From positions 1 through 64,000 of the forward strand of contig JAFAJV010000108.1 in the NCBI GenBank assembly GCA_019235995.1: DNA of 64,000 nucleotides, read 5' to 3'. Below are positions 18,660-26,866 of this stretch, in pieces. Each line of letters opens with the position of its first letter. Within the stretch, counting starts at the first letter, position 1. The notes under the pieces were generated by a model. The model saw nothing but the letters and a program-made list of their open reading frames with translations, was not told the DNA's origin and ran no database searches. The stretch comes from Vulcanimicrobiota bacterium (GTDB lineage: Bacteria > Vulcanimicrobiota > Vulcanimicrobiia > Vulcanimicrobiales > Vulcanimicrobiaceae). A program made the position numbers and the translations under genes.

Positions 18660-18835
18660 CGACTTTATCCACTTATCCACAGGTGCAGAAGCGCGTTATT
18701 TCGAGGGTTTTTCCAATTTATGAACGCCGCCCCGCCCGGCCGGCCGCCCGACCGAATTGCTCGACGAAATAAGGCTTCCAGGGACGGATTGAGACCGAGC
18801 AGGCCGGCCTTCTCCACAAGCTTGTCCACAGGTGT
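18660..18835. other. Putative oriC: DnaA-box cluster upstream of dnaA
   Basis: Part of the 417-nt gene-free stretch 18527-18943. Four DnaA boxes lie on the same (+) strand: TTATCCACT 18665-18673, perfect TTATCCACA 18673-18681 (sharing one base), TTCTCCACA 18810-18818 and TTGTCCACA 18822-18830. Between the pairs, at about 18692-18725, is the most A/T-rich stretch here (GTTATTTCGAGGG then TTTTTCCAATTTATG), a candidate unwinding element. Its position next to dnaA-dnaN-recF-gyrB and near parAB makes it the best oriC candidate. The rest of the stretch should contain the dnaA promoter; no convincing -10/-35 pair was seen. Confidence 0.75.
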
Positions 18836-18943
18836 GAATAGGGGCGCTCGAGGGCCCAGGGCGCTTGAAAAAGCCACCGGTGCCCGGTTGCTTATGAAAC
18901 AGCACCGGCCCGGCGGCCGTAGAGCAGGCAAGGAGGTCGCGGA

Positions 18944-19048
18944 ATGACGCTTCCCACCGCCATCGTGGTCGCTACCGCGATGATCTGCTTTACCGTCCTG
19001 GTCGTCGTCGTCACGGCCGTCGTTTGGGCGTCTACGCATCGCACTTAA
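18944..19048 (+). CDS. 34-residue single-span membrane peptide
   Basis: ATG at 18944 with a near-ideal ribosome-binding site, AAGGAGG ending at 18936, 7 nt before the start. The 34 codons encode a short Thr/Pro head, a strongly hydrophobic segment ([11 protein letters not shown] then [12 protein letters not shown]) and the tail ASTHRT. I do not recognise the family; small transporter or oxidase subunits have this form. It lies between oriC and the rpmA promoter, pointing away from dnaA. The perfect Shine-Dalgarno and the uninterrupted membrane segment argue for a real gene. Confidence 0.6.
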   Translation: MTLPTAIVVATAMICFTVLVVVVTAVVWASTHRT

Positions 19049-19060
19049 GACCACCCCGCG

Positions 19061-19088
19061 TTGCATTTTAGCCCGGCTCTGCTACAAT
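19061..19088 (+). promoter_or_regulatory. Sigma-70-type promoter of rpmA (apparently leaderless)
   Basis: TTGCAT (19061-19066), a 16-nt spacer and TACAAT (19083-19088). Transcription would begin about 7-10 nt after the -10, at 19095-19098, where the rpmA ATG begins (19098). No Shine-Dalgarno fits in between. The 10-mer TAGCCCGGCT occurs twice, at 19069-19078 (spacer) and 19088-19097 (ending at the base before ATG), and may be an operator. Confidence 0.65.
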
Positions 19089-19097
19089 AGCCCGGCT

Positions 19098-19376
19098 ATG
19101 TTTGAGTTCGATCTCCAGCTTTTTGCGTCGAAGAAGGGCGCGGGCTCGACGCGGAACGGCCGCGATTCGAACGCGCAGCGTCTCGGCGTGAAGCGCTTCG
19201 GCGGCGAGCGCGTGATTGCCGGGAACATCCTCGTTCGCCAGCGGGGCACGCGCATTTATCCCGGCGCGAACGTCGGCATCGGACGCGACCATACGCTCTT
19301 CGCGCTGATCGACGGCACCGTCGAGTTCGGCGGCAGCAGCGATCGCAAGCGGGTCTCGGTCGTGCCCGCGGCCTAA
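19098..19376 (+). CDS. rpmA: Ribosomal protein bL27 with cleavable-type N-terminal extension
   Basis: 92 aa large-subunit protein whose N-terminus reaches the peptidyl-transferase centre. Typical L27 body: [53 protein letters not shown]. The first ten residues, [10 protein letters not shown], match the pro-sequence of Firmicutes L27 (x-LxLQFFA-SKKG), which the cysteine protease Prp must remove. Neither rplU (L21) nor prp, the usual upstream neighbours, is present; the locus has kept only rpmA-obg. An intrinsic terminator follows at 19401. Confidence 0.95.
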   Translation: MFEFDLQLFASKKGAGSTRNGRDSNAQRLGVKRFGGERVIAGNILVRQRGTRIYPGANVGIGRDHTLFALIDGTVEFGGSSDRKRVSVVPAA

Positions 19377-19400
19377 GGCTCGAAGACGGCGCGGGAGCAC

Positions 19401-19426
19401 GGGGCCGATGGGCCCCTTTTCCTTTT
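19401..19426 (+). terminator. Intrinsic terminator between rpmA and obg
   Basis: GGGGCC (19401-19406), loop GATG, GGCCCC (19411-19416), then TTTTCCTTTT. It lies 25 nt after the rpmA stop. It suggests that rpmA is transcribed largely alone and that obg has its own promoter or depends on read-through. Confidence 0.65.
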
Positions 19427-19462
19427 GCGGCACGCCGGTGTCTGAGACACGGCACTAACAAC

Positions 19463-20728
19463 GTGCAGTTCATCGATGAGGCCGAAATCTCGGTCGCCGG
19501 TGGTGACGGCGGCGACGGCATCGTCGCGTGGCGGCGTGAAAAGTACGTGCCGAAAGGCGGCCCGGCCGGGGGCGACGGCGGTCATGGCGGCAGCGTCTAT
19601 CTCGAGGCGACCAGCGAGCTTTCGACGCTCGTGGAGTTCCGGTTTCGGCGAAGCTTTTCGGCCGAGGCCGGCAAGCCCGGAGGCGCGTCGAAAAAATCGG
19701 GCCGCAGCGGCGAGGACCTTACCATTCACGTACCCGTCGGCACGCTCGTGTTTCGCAGACGCGAGGAACGACCCGAGCTGCTGCTCGCCGACCTGACCGA
19801 GCCGGGGGCGCGCGTCCTTGCCGCCAAAGGCGGCCGCGGCGGACTCGGCAATCAGCACTTCGCGACGAGCGTGCGTCAGGCACCCCGCTTCGCCGAACAC
19901 GGCGAGCCGGGCGAGCGCGGGCTGCTGCGGCTGGAGCTTCGCCTGCTGGCGGATTGCGGCATCGTCGGCGTTCCGAACGCGGGCAAATCGACGCTTCTCT
20001 CCGTCGTGTCCGCCGCGCGTCCGAAGATCGCCGACTATCCCTTCACGACGCTGGAGCCACAGCTCGGCGTCGTTCGAACCGGCGACGACGAGTCGTTTGT
20101 CATCGTCGACGTTCCGGGACTCATCGCCGGAGCGCACGAGGGAGCCGGTTTGGGCGACCAATTCTTGCGCCACGTCGAGCGGACCCGCGTCTTGCTGCAC
20201 CTGCTCGACGGCGCAAAACCGTTGGAAGACATCGTTGCGGACAAGGAGATGATCGAAGCCGAGCTTGCGGCGTGGAATCCCGCGCTGCTCGCGAAGCCGG
20301 CATTGCTCGCGCTCAACAAGCTAGACCTGCCGGACGCGCGCGGGTCTCTCGTGCAGCTGCGGGCGCGGTTTCCGGGCATTTACGGCATCAGCGCAGCGAC
20401 TCACGAGGGCGTGCGTGACGTCGTGCTCGCAATAGCGCGGGCGATCGAGACGGCGCCGATGCCGCGCATCGTCGAGCCTCCGGCGGCGCACATCGAGCTG
20501 TCCGCGGCGGATGCGTTTCGCGTTGAGCGCCGGCCGGACGGGGCGTTCGTCGTCTCGGGAGACCGCGTCGAGCGCCTCGCGGCGATGACGAACTTCGAGT
20601 CGGACGAGGCGCTCGCGCGTTTCGAATACGCCTTAGGAAAGCTGGGCGTCGAGAAGAGGCTGCGCGAGCTCGGCGCGAGGGAAGGGGATACGGTGCGCAT
20701 CGGGCCGTACGAGTTCACCTACTCATGA
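19463..20728 (+). CDS. obg: GTPase Obg/CgtA
   Basis: 421 aa with a GTG start. Ribosome-associated GTPase linked to 50S assembly and stress control. The Obg fold (1-160) has Gly-rich loops (VAGGDGGDGI, KGGPAGGDGGHGGSV). The G domain has G1 GVPNAGKS (169-176), TTLEPQLG, DVPGLIAGA and NKLD. The C-terminal OCT domain (RVERRPDGAFVVSG to the end) is found in only part of the family. It overlaps nadD by ATGA. Confidence 0.96.
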   Translation: MQFIDEAEISVAGGDGGDGIVAWRREKYVPKGGPAGGDGGHGGSVYLEATSELSTLVEFRFRRSFSAEAGKPGGASKKSGRSGEDLTIHVPVGTLVFRRREERPELLLADLTEPGARVLAAKGGRGGLGNQHFATSVRQAPRFAEHGEPGERGLLRLELRLLADCGIVGVPNAGKSTLLSVVSAARPKIADYPFTTLEPQLGVVRTGDDESFVIVDVPGLIAGAHEGAGLGDQFLRHVERTRVLLHLLDGAKPLEDIVADKEMIEAELAAWNPALLAKPALLALNKLDLPDARGSLVQLRARFPGIYGISAATHEGVRDVVLAIARAIETAPMPRIVEPPAAHIELSAADAFRVERRPDGAFVVSGDRVERLAAMTNFESDEALARFEYALGKLGVEKRLRELGAREGDTVRIGPYEFTYS

Positions 20729-21342
20729 AAGTCGGCGTCTTCGGGGGAACGTTCGACCCCGTTCACAACGCGCATCTGTTCGTCGCGGAATCGGCCAGGA
20801 TCATCGAACGGCTCGATCGCGTGCTTTTCGTGCCTACCAACAACCACCACTATCGTGACAAGCCGCGGGCCGACGCGACGCATCGCTGTGCGATGATCTT
20901 GGCGGCGATCGAGAGCAACGCCGCCTTCGAGCTGGACGATACGGATCTACGCGAGAACGCGAGCGGCTATACCGCGGACTTGCTACCTCGCCTGCGCCGA
21001 AAATATCCGGGCGCGCGGCTGACGTTCATCATCGGCGCGGACTCGCTCGTCAACGCGAGCTGGGTCCGTTTCGACGAGGTCCTCCAAGCGCTGGAACGAT
21101 TCGTCATCGCGCCGCGTCCGGGCGTGCGCGCGGACGCGCTCGCCCGCGTGATTGCCGCGCTGCCGCCCGAGCTGCGGGAGCGCGTCACGACGCTGAATCT
21201 CCCCGAGATCCCGGAATCAGCGACGCTGGTGCGCGCGCTGATCGGCCAGCGGCGCAGCGTCCGGTACCTCGTGCCCGAGCCGGTCTGGAAGTACATCGTC
21301 GTACGGCGGCTGTATGGCTACTCGGATGTCGCGAACGGATAG
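20725..21342 (+). CDS. nadD: Nicotinate-nucleotide adenylyltransferase
   Basis: 205 aa; makes deamido-NAD from nicotinate mononucleotide and ATP. The nucleotidyltransferase motif GVFGGTFDPVHNAH carries the HxxH-type site near the N-terminus. FVPTNNHHYRD, IIGADSLVN and the C-terminal pattern IPESATLVRALIGQRRSVRYLVPEPV (SxTxIR-like) are NadD features. The obg-nadD pairing is common. Start and obg stop overlap (ATGA). Confidence 0.94.
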   Translation: MKVGVFGGTFDPVHNAHLFVAESARIIERLDRVLFVPTNNHHYRDKPRADATHRCAMILAAIESNAAFELDDTDLRENASGYTADLLPRLRRKYPGARLTFIIGADSLVNASWVRFDEVLQALERFVIAPRPGVRADALARVIAALPPELRERVTTLNLPEIPESATLVRALIGQRRSVRYLVPEPVWKYIVVRRLYGYSDVANG

Positions 21343-21742
21343 GGTCTTTCTCGCGTTCCTGATCGCTTCCGTGCCGGCGGCCTGCTCGACGACGCAGCCG
21401 CCCAACGATCGCGCGGTCTGCGAAGCGTACTCGGCCGAGCGCTCGCGCGTCGAGGTCGTGGCCGACGGCACGGTTACGCGCGTGCTCGGCGTGGCGCCGG
21501 GCCGCGTGAGCCCGCACGAAGGTTTTCTCCTCCGGCTCGAATCGGGCTGCAGCCTCGTCGTCCGCGTCGAGGCGAACACCGACTTCACCGGTCGGATAGG
21601 GCTTTCGGAGGGGCAGCGCGTCGCCGTGAAAGGCGAATACGAATACTACCCGCGCGGCGGTGTAGTGCACTGGACGCACCGCGATCCGCGCGGAAGGCAT
21701 GAAGGCGGATACATCGAGGCCGGCGGCCGGCTCTACGAATAA
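21326..21742 (+). CDS. DUF3465 family exported protein
   Basis: 138 aa from the ATG at 21326; an ATG at 21314 would add four residues. N-terminal signal (VFLAFLIASVPAAC); Cys after PAA could be a lipid anchor but the lipobox is imperfect. The body matches the DUF3465 pattern: DGTVTRVL, EGFLLRLESGCSLVV, GQRVAVKGEYEYYPRGGVVHWTH and RDPRGRHEGGYIEAGGRLYE, an OB-like fold. No function is established for the family. Its stop lies inside the following maf gene. Confidence 0.75.
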   Translation: MSRTDRVFLAFLIASVPAACSTTQPPNDRAVCEAYSAERSRVEVVADGTVTRVLGVAPGRVSPHEGFLLRLESGCSLVVRVEANTDFTGRIGLSEGQRVAVKGEYEYYPRGGVVHWTHRDPRGRHEGGYIEAGGRLYE

Positions 21743-22343
21743 GCGTCTCTCGCGCATCGTCCTCGGAAGCTCGTCGCCGCGGCGGCTCGAGCTGCTGCGT
21801 TCGCTCGGCCTGACGGTGGAGGTGACCCCCAGCGATTACGGAGAGCCGGCCGCTGCGGGCCTCAGTCCCGCGCAACTCGCGAGCTATCATGCGCGCGAGA
21901 AGCTCGCTGCCGTCATGCGGCTTCGGCGGGGCGCCGGAGTCGACGCTCCGGTGCTTACCGCCGACACCGTCGTCGACCTCGAAGGGAGCGCGCTCGGAAA
22001 GCCGCGCGACGCCGACGAGGCGTTCGGGATGCTGCGACGCCTCTCGGGCAGGGATCACCTCGTGCATACGGCTTTTGCGCTGACGGTGCCCGGGATCCCC
22101 GACTGGACGGTCGAGCGGGCGACGACGCGCGTGCGCTTTTACTCGCTCGAGCCCGGCGAGATCGCGGAGTACGTTGCCACCGGCGAGCCGCTCGATAAGG
22201 CCGGCGCCTATGGGATTCAAGGCCGGGCCGCGGCGCTGGTCGAGGCGATCGACGGCGATTTCTACACCGTGATGGGGTTGCCGCTGGGCCGCTTCGTTCG
22301 CGTGCTCGGGCGGTTGGGATTTGCGCTGCCGGAAACGAAATGA
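21699..22343 (+). CDS. maf: Maf-like nucleotide pyrophosphatase
   Basis: 214 aa. Cleaves non-canonical or pyrimidine nucleoside triphosphates to monophosphates (house-cleaning). Signature LGSSSPRRLELL, then LTADTVVDLEG, GKPRDADEAFGMLRRLSGRDH, VYFRPA-like RVRFYSLEPGEIAEYVATGEPLDKAGAYGIQG. The start at 21699 overlaps the DUF3465 gene by 44 nt. No ATG, GTG or TTG lies nearer the conserved core, so the overlap seems real. Maf genes often sit next to mreB/C/D, as here. Confidence 0.92.
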   Translation: MKADTSRPAAGSTNKRLSRIVLGSSSPRRLELLRSLGLTVEVTPSDYGEPAAAGLSPAQLASYHAREKLAAVMRLRRGAGVDAPVLTADTVVDLEGSALGKPRDADEAFGMLRRLSGRDHLVHTAFALTVPGIPDWTVERATTRVRFYSLEPGEIAEYVATGEPLDKAGAYGIQGRAAALVEAIDGDFYTVMGLPLGRFVRVLGRLGFALPETK

Positions 22344-23166
22344 AGGCCGCCTGGGGGTCGACATTTTTACGTATCGAGACGAGCGCAGACTCTTTGCGCT
22401 GATCAGCATCATCATCGTCGCGGCGGCGCTCGCGTTGCTGCAGATCAACGCGCAGCGCACCGGTACGGTGAGTCCGATCGCGACGGTGACGGGCTCGATC
22501 TTCGGATTCGCGCAGACCGCCGTGTCGGCCACGATCGGGGGGGTGCGCACCCTCGGCGCCACGATCGTTTCGATGCCGCGCCTCGAGAGCGACAACGCGC
22601 GTCTGCGTGCACGCAATCGTCGGCTGATCGAAGAGAATGCGCGCCTTCACGAGCTGGCAGCCGCATATTCCGCCGAGACCGAAGTGCGCCCCGTCGTAAA
22701 CCTCTACAACGGCGTCGAGGCGCGCGTCGTCGGCTTTCCGCCGGAGAACGAGTCGCGAGCCGTCACGATCGACAGAGGCTCGCGCTCGGGCGTGCGCCGG
22801 GACGAGGGCGTCGTCGCCGCTGACGGCGTCGTCGGCCGCGTCGTTGCGGTGACGCCGTTCTCGAGCACCGTGCTCCTCGCCACCGATTACACGAGCCGCA
22901 TTCCCGCGGTCGTTCAGCGCGGCCGCTGGTGGGGCATCGCGCGCGGCAACCTCGGCAGCGTCGTTGTCGAATACATTCCGCAGGACGCGCCGTTACGCGT
23001 CGGCGACGTCGTCGTAACGGGCGAGGGACGCTCGTTCCATTCCGGCGTCCCGATCGGAACCGTGACCGCGATCGAACGCGGCGACGCCACGCTCTATCAG
23101 ACCGCCGTCCTGAAGACGACGGTCGATCTCGGCGCGCTCGATCGCGTTGTCGTCGTCACGCACTAG
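22321..23166 (+). CDS. mreC: Rod-shape-determining protein MreC
   Basis: About 281 aa. Periplasmic scaffold of the elongation complex, anchored by one N-terminal membrane span (FALISIIIVAAALALLQI). A coiled coil follows (LESDNARLRARNRRLIEENARLHELAA), then the beta-rich MreC domain (VTIDRGSRSGVRRDEGVVAADGVVGRVV, GEGRSFHSGVPIGTVTAI). The start is uncertain: TTG at 22321 overlaps maf by 23 nt; a CTG at 22351, preceded by GAAGG, would fit better but is a rare codon. mreB is not in the window. Confidence 0.9.
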   Translation: MRCRKRNEGRLGVDIFTYRDERRLFALISIIIVAAALALLQINAQRTGTVSPIATVTGSIFGFAQTAVSATIGGVRTLGATIVSMPRLESDNARLRARNRRLIEENARLHELAAAYSAETEVRPVVNLYNGVEARVVGFPPENESRAVTIDRGSRSGVRRDEGVVAADGVVGRVVAVTPFSSTVLLATDYTSRIPAVVQRGRWWGIARGNLGSVVVEYIPQDAPLRVGDVVVTGEGRSFHSGVPIGTVTAIERGDATLYQTAVLKTTVDLGALDRVVVVTH

Positions 23167-23680
23167 GGCTCCCAAACCGCACGTCGCGCCGTTCGTCGGA
23201 CCGGCGTGGTACGTCGCGGCCGCCTGGCTGGCGGCAGCGCTGCTCGCGCAGTCGACAGTCATGCACTACGCCGCCGTTCGGGGCGTCGTTCCCAGCCTCG
23301 TCTTGGTCGTGGTGGTGTGGTATGCGATCCGGGTCGACGCGCGCCGGGCCGTGCTCTACGGCCTGGCGGCCGGACTGTGCGAGGACGCGCTCTCGGCGGG
23401 CACCGGCGCGGCTTGGACGATCGCGACGAGCGTCAGCGCGCTGCTCGCCAGCGTCCTCTCGCGTGGCTTCTTCGCGGACTCGATTCCGCTCGTCATCGTG
23501 ATCACGATCGTGACCACGCTCGTGCGCGCGCTCCTGTACTGGGTCGTCGCGGCCATTGGCGGTTATCCACCCGGACTCGCGGCCGTTCACCTGCACGAGG
23601 CGGTGATCGCCAGCGCCCTCAACGCCGCCGTGATGGTGGTCGCGATGCTGCTGGGGCGGCGATTCGACCGCACGCGCTGA
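23147..23680 (+). CDS. mreD: Rod-shape-determining protein MreD
   Basis: 177 aa with a TTG start, overlapping mreC by 20 nt. Polytopic inner-membrane protein with about five hydrophobic segments (AWLAAALLAQS, LVLVVVVWYAI, ALLASVLS, VIVITIVTTLV, AAVMVVAMLL). The pattern VRGVVPSLVLVVVVWYA plus GLAAGLCEDAL (FGFxxGLxxDxL-like) is the MreD signature. It overlaps mrdA by TGATG. Confidence 0.88.
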   Translation: MSSSRTRAPKPHVAPFVGPAWYVAAAWLAAALLAQSTVMHYAAVRGVVPSLVLVVVVWYAIRVDARRAVLYGLAAGLCEDALSAGTGAAWTIATSVSALLASVLSRGFFADSIPLVIVITIVTTLVRALLYWVVAAIGGYPPGLAAVHLHEAVIASALNAAVMVVAMLLGRRFDRTR

Positions 23681-25530
23681 TGCGTCCGATCAATCCTCCG
23701 CGCCGCCTGCCCTGGCGGATCCCGACGTGGCGGCTCGCCGCATTCGCGGCGCTGGTCGTGCTTGCGCTCCTTGCGCTGCTCGTCAGACTGATCGTCGTCC
23801 AGCTCGTCGACGGGCAGCGTTATCGTGCCGCCGCTGCCGCCAACCAGATTCGGCTCATTCCCGTTGCAGCGCCGCGCGGCGTCATCTACGATCGGCACGG
23901 CGCGGTCATCGCGCGCAGTCGTCCGTCGTTCGTCGTGGGGCTCATTCCGTCGCAGGTGACGAATCCGTATGACGAGCTCACGAGCTTAGCCCAGATTCTC
24001 GGCGTGGACGAGCGCTCGCTGTGGTATCGCCTCCTGCATCATCGCGGCGTTACGTACGCGAGTTTCGACGCCGTCGCGCAGAACGAGCCGTACGGCCCCG
24101 TGATTCTTGCGACGGATTTGCCCGTAGCCGTCGTCGCGCGGCTCTCCGAAGTGCTCGCGAACCTTCCGGGCGTCGATCTCGAGGTGCAGCCGGCTCGCGA
24201 CTATCCGCACGGCGAGCTAGGCTCGCATCTCGTCGGCTACGTCGGCGCTATCACGCAAGACGAATACGAGCGCCTCAAGTACCAGGGATACTCTCCAAAC
24301 GACGTCATCGGCAAGGACGGCCTGGAGTTGCGCTACGATTCGTATCTTCGCGGCTCGCCCGGTGGCCAACGCGTCGTAGTGGATGCGGCGGGCGCCGTCG
24401 TTTCCAGCGTCAAGCTGCCGTCGAAACCCGCCGTGCCGGGCGACACGCTGGTGACGAATATTGACTGGCGGCTGCAGCAGATCGCCGAAGGCGCGCTCGC
24501 ACAGGAGATACGCGGGCTCGGGCGCTCGCTCTCCGGGGCCGTGGTGGCGGAGGACCCCTGGACGGGCGACATTCTCGCGCTCGCGAGTTATCCCAACTAT
24601 GATCCCAACGACTTCGCTGCGGATCGCTGGAAGCGCATCGCGTACGACCTCACGTCCCCGACGCAGCCGCTCTTCAACCGTGCGATCGCGGCCGCGACGC
24701 CGACCGGCTCGACGTTCAAGATGGTCACCGGTTCCGCGGCGCTGACCGAGGGCGTCGTGAAGGTCAATCAAGTAGTGGACGACACGGGCGGATGGAACTG
24801 CGGCGGATACTACGCGCGCGACATCGCGGCCGGCGGTCTCGGCGACACCACGTTCATTCCGGCGCTGGCGGCGTCGAGCGACGGCTACTTCTTCCGGCTG
24901 TCGTGGTGGCTCGGCAACGCGCGCTTGCGAAAGTACGCGCTCGCCTTCGGCCTCGATGCGAAGACCGGCATCGACCTTCCGGGCGAGAACGAAGGCAACG
25001 GGCCGACCAATGCCTGGGAAATGCGCGCGTTCGGCGTTCCGATGGAACCGGGCGAGGCCTGCTTCTTGGGCATCGGGCAGGGCGCGATGCAAGCGACGCC
25101 GCTGCAGATGGTGAACGTCGCATCCGCCGTCATCAACGGCGGCACGCTCTACAAGCCGCAGATCGTCCGCGAAATTCGCAGGCCGGGCGGCGGCATCGTC
25201 GTCCGATTTTCACCCAGCGTCATCCGCCGGGTGCCGGTGACGCCCGAGGCGCTCGCCGCTGTGCGCGAGGGTATGGCGCGCGTCACCGATCCGGGCGGTA
25301 CCGCGTACGGCTTGGCGATCGACGGGTTGCCGTTCTCAGGCAAGACCGGCACCGCCGAAACGGCGGGCGGCAACGGTCCCAATACGACGTGGTTCATCGC
25401 ATGGGCGCCGACCGCGCGCCCGCGGCTCGCACTTGCCGTCTTCGTCGACCGCAGCGGCGGTTACGGCGCGACGGTCGCCGCGCCGATCGCGCGGCAGATC
25501 CTCGTGAAATACTTCAACAAGAAAGGCTGA
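23680..25530 (+). CDS. mrdA: Penicillin-binding protein 2 (MrdA), elongasome transpeptidase
   Basis: 616 aa from the ATG at 23680. Crosslinks peptidoglycan during cell elongation. One N-terminal membrane span (20-42), the class B dimerisation domain (APRGVIYDRHGAVIARS), then the transpeptidase. Catalytic motifs: S344-T-F-K347, S399-S-D401 (E. coli PBP2 also has Asp here) and K555-T-G-T. GIGQGAMQATPLQM is also typical. mreC-mreD-mrdA forms an overlapping operon, but rodA, the usual partner glycosyltransferase, is not adjacent. Confidence 0.95.
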   Translation: MRPINPPRRLPWRIPTWRLAAFAALVVLALLALLVRLIVVQLVDGQRYRAAAAANQIRLIPVAAPRGVIYDRHGAVIARSRPSFVVGLIPSQVTNPYDELTSLAQILGVDERSLWYRLLHHRGVTYASFDAVAQNEPYGPVILATDLPVAVVARLSEVLANLPGVDLEVQPARDYPHGELGSHLVGYVGAITQDEYERLKYQGYSPNDVIGKDGLELRYDSYLRGSPGGQRVVVDAAGAVVSSVKLPSKPAVPGDTLVTNIDWRLQQIAEGALAQEIRGLGRSLSGAVVAEDPWTGDILALASYPNYDPNDFAADRWKRIAYDLTSPTQPLFNRAIAAATPTGSTFKMVTGSAALTEGVVKVNQVVDDTGGWNCGGYYARDIAAGGLGDTTFIPALAASSDGYFFRLSWWLGNARLRKYALAFGLDAKTGIDLPGENEGNGPTNAWEMRAFGVPMEPGEACFLGIGQGAMQATPLQMVNVASAVINGGTLYKPQIVREIRRPGGGIVVRFSPSVIRRVPVTPEALAAVREGMARVTDPGGTAYGLAIDGLPFSGKTGTAETAGGNGPNTTWFIAWAPTARPRLALAVFVDRSGGYGATVAAPIARQILVKYFNKKG

Positions 25531-25625
25531 CCCCTCAATCGCACGGCAACGGTCGCGCGCACGGTCATTCCAGGTTCCAAATCGCGCTCGGGCGAAACGA
25601 TTTTTTTACAGAGAGGTGGATCGAG

Positions 25626-26822
25626 ATGCTCGCAGTTCATGAGGATCGTTTGGCCGAGGCGGTCGCGCGTTTGGGATCGGAGAACGCCTTCGAGATCTTG
25701 GCGCGCGCTCGAGAGCTCGAGGCGCGCGGCCGAAGGGTCGTCCACATGGAGATCGGCGAGCCCGATTTCGACACTCCGGAGAACGTCAAGAAGGCCGCCG
25801 TCGACGCGCTCTACGACAACCATACGCACTATACGCCGTCGAGCGGGCTGCCGTCGCTGCGGGCTGCGATCGCGAGCTATGCCAGCCGCTTCCGCCGCGT
25901 CGCCCCCGAGTGGGGTCCCGAAAACGTCGTCGTTTCGCCCGGCGCGAAGCCGGTGATCTGGAACACGCTGAGCGCGCTGCTCGGCCCCGGCGACGAATTC
26001 GTCTACTTCGATCCGGCCTATCCCGCCTACGCCTCGTGCGCGAGCTACCTGCAGGCGAGCGTGCACGCGATCCCCCTGCTCGAGTCTCGTAACTGGCGCA
26101 TGGATCTGGATGAGCTCGCCCGCCGCGTCTCCAAGAGAACGAAAGTCGTCGTCATCAACTCGCCGCACAATCCCACCGGCGGCGTGCTCACGAAGAGCGA
26201 CCTTGAGTGCATCGCGGAGCTCGCGCAGCGGTACGACTTCCTGGTGCTCGCCGACGAGATCTACAGCCGCAACTTTTATCTCGGGTCGGAGTATCTCTCG
26301 ATTTCCTCGCTCCCCGGCATGCGCGAGCGCACGATCGTCGTCGACGGCTTCTCGAAGGCGTACGCGATGACCGGGTGGCGGCTCGGCTATGCGATCATGC
26401 CCGAAAATCTCGCGAAAGCGGCGACGCTCTTCAACAACAACACTTTCAGCTGCGTTGCAACTTTCGTGCAGATGGCCGGCATCGCGGCGCTCACCGGGCC
26501 GGACGAGCCCGTGCAGCGCATGAACGAGATCTTCCGCGCCCGGCGCGATCGGCTGGTGAAGGGCCTCAACGCGATCCCCGGCATGTCGTGCCTGCTGCCC
26601 GAGGGCGCCTTTTATGCGTTTCCTAACGTCTCGACGATAACGCAGGACGACCGCGCGCTGGCGAAGTTTCTCCTCGAAGAGGGCGGCGTCGCGTGCGGCG
26701 GCGGGTCGTCGTTCGGTGCGGCCGGCAAGGGCTATCTGCGCTTCTCCTACGCGGCGTCGCTCGAAGACATCGATTGGGCCCTCGACTCGATCGCGAAGAC
26801 GCTGCCGAAGTTCAAGGGGTAG
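25626..26822 (+). CDS. Class I/II PLP-dependent aminotransferase (AspC/AspB-like)
   Basis: 398 aa; the ATG at 25626 follows a GAGAGG ribosome-binding site 8-9 nt upstream. Aspartate-type aminotransferase motifs: HMEIGEPDFDTPENVK, SSGLPSLRAAIA, SPHNPTGGVLT and LADEIYSRNFY. The PLP lysine is in DGFSKAYAMTGWRLGY, and GYLRFSYAAS holds the substrate-carboxylate Arg. The substrate cannot be settled from sequence; aspartate, alanine or aromatic acids are possible. Separated from mrdA by 95 nt, it probably has its own promoter. Confidence 0.9.
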   Translation: MLAVHEDRLAEAVARLGSENAFEILARARELEARGRRVVHMEIGEPDFDTPENVKKAAVDALYDNHTHYTPSSGLPSLRAAIASYASRFRRVAPEWGPENVVVSPGAKPVIWNTLSALLGPGDEFVYFDPAYPAYASCASYLQASVHAIPLLESRNWRMDLDELARRVSKRTKVVVINSPHNPTGGVLTKSDLECIAELAQRYDFLVLADEIYSRNFYLGSEYLSISSLPGMRERTIVVDGFSKAYAMTGWRLGYAIMPENLAKAATLFNNNTFSCVATFVQMAGIAALTGPDEPVQRMNEIFRARRDRLVKGLNAIPGMSCLLPEGAFYAFPNVSTITQDDRALAKFLLEEGGVACGGGSSFGAAGKGYLRFSYAASLEDIDWALDSIAKTLPKFKG

Positions 26823-26866
26823 GGCGCACGGGCACTGCTTCACGCATCGTTGCTGCGGCGGCCCTC

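Noticed and set aside
18408-18947. 179-codon plus-strand frame over dnaA start and oriC
   Set aside because: Starts inside dnaA on the opposite strand, crosses the DnaA boxes and has no conserved motif.
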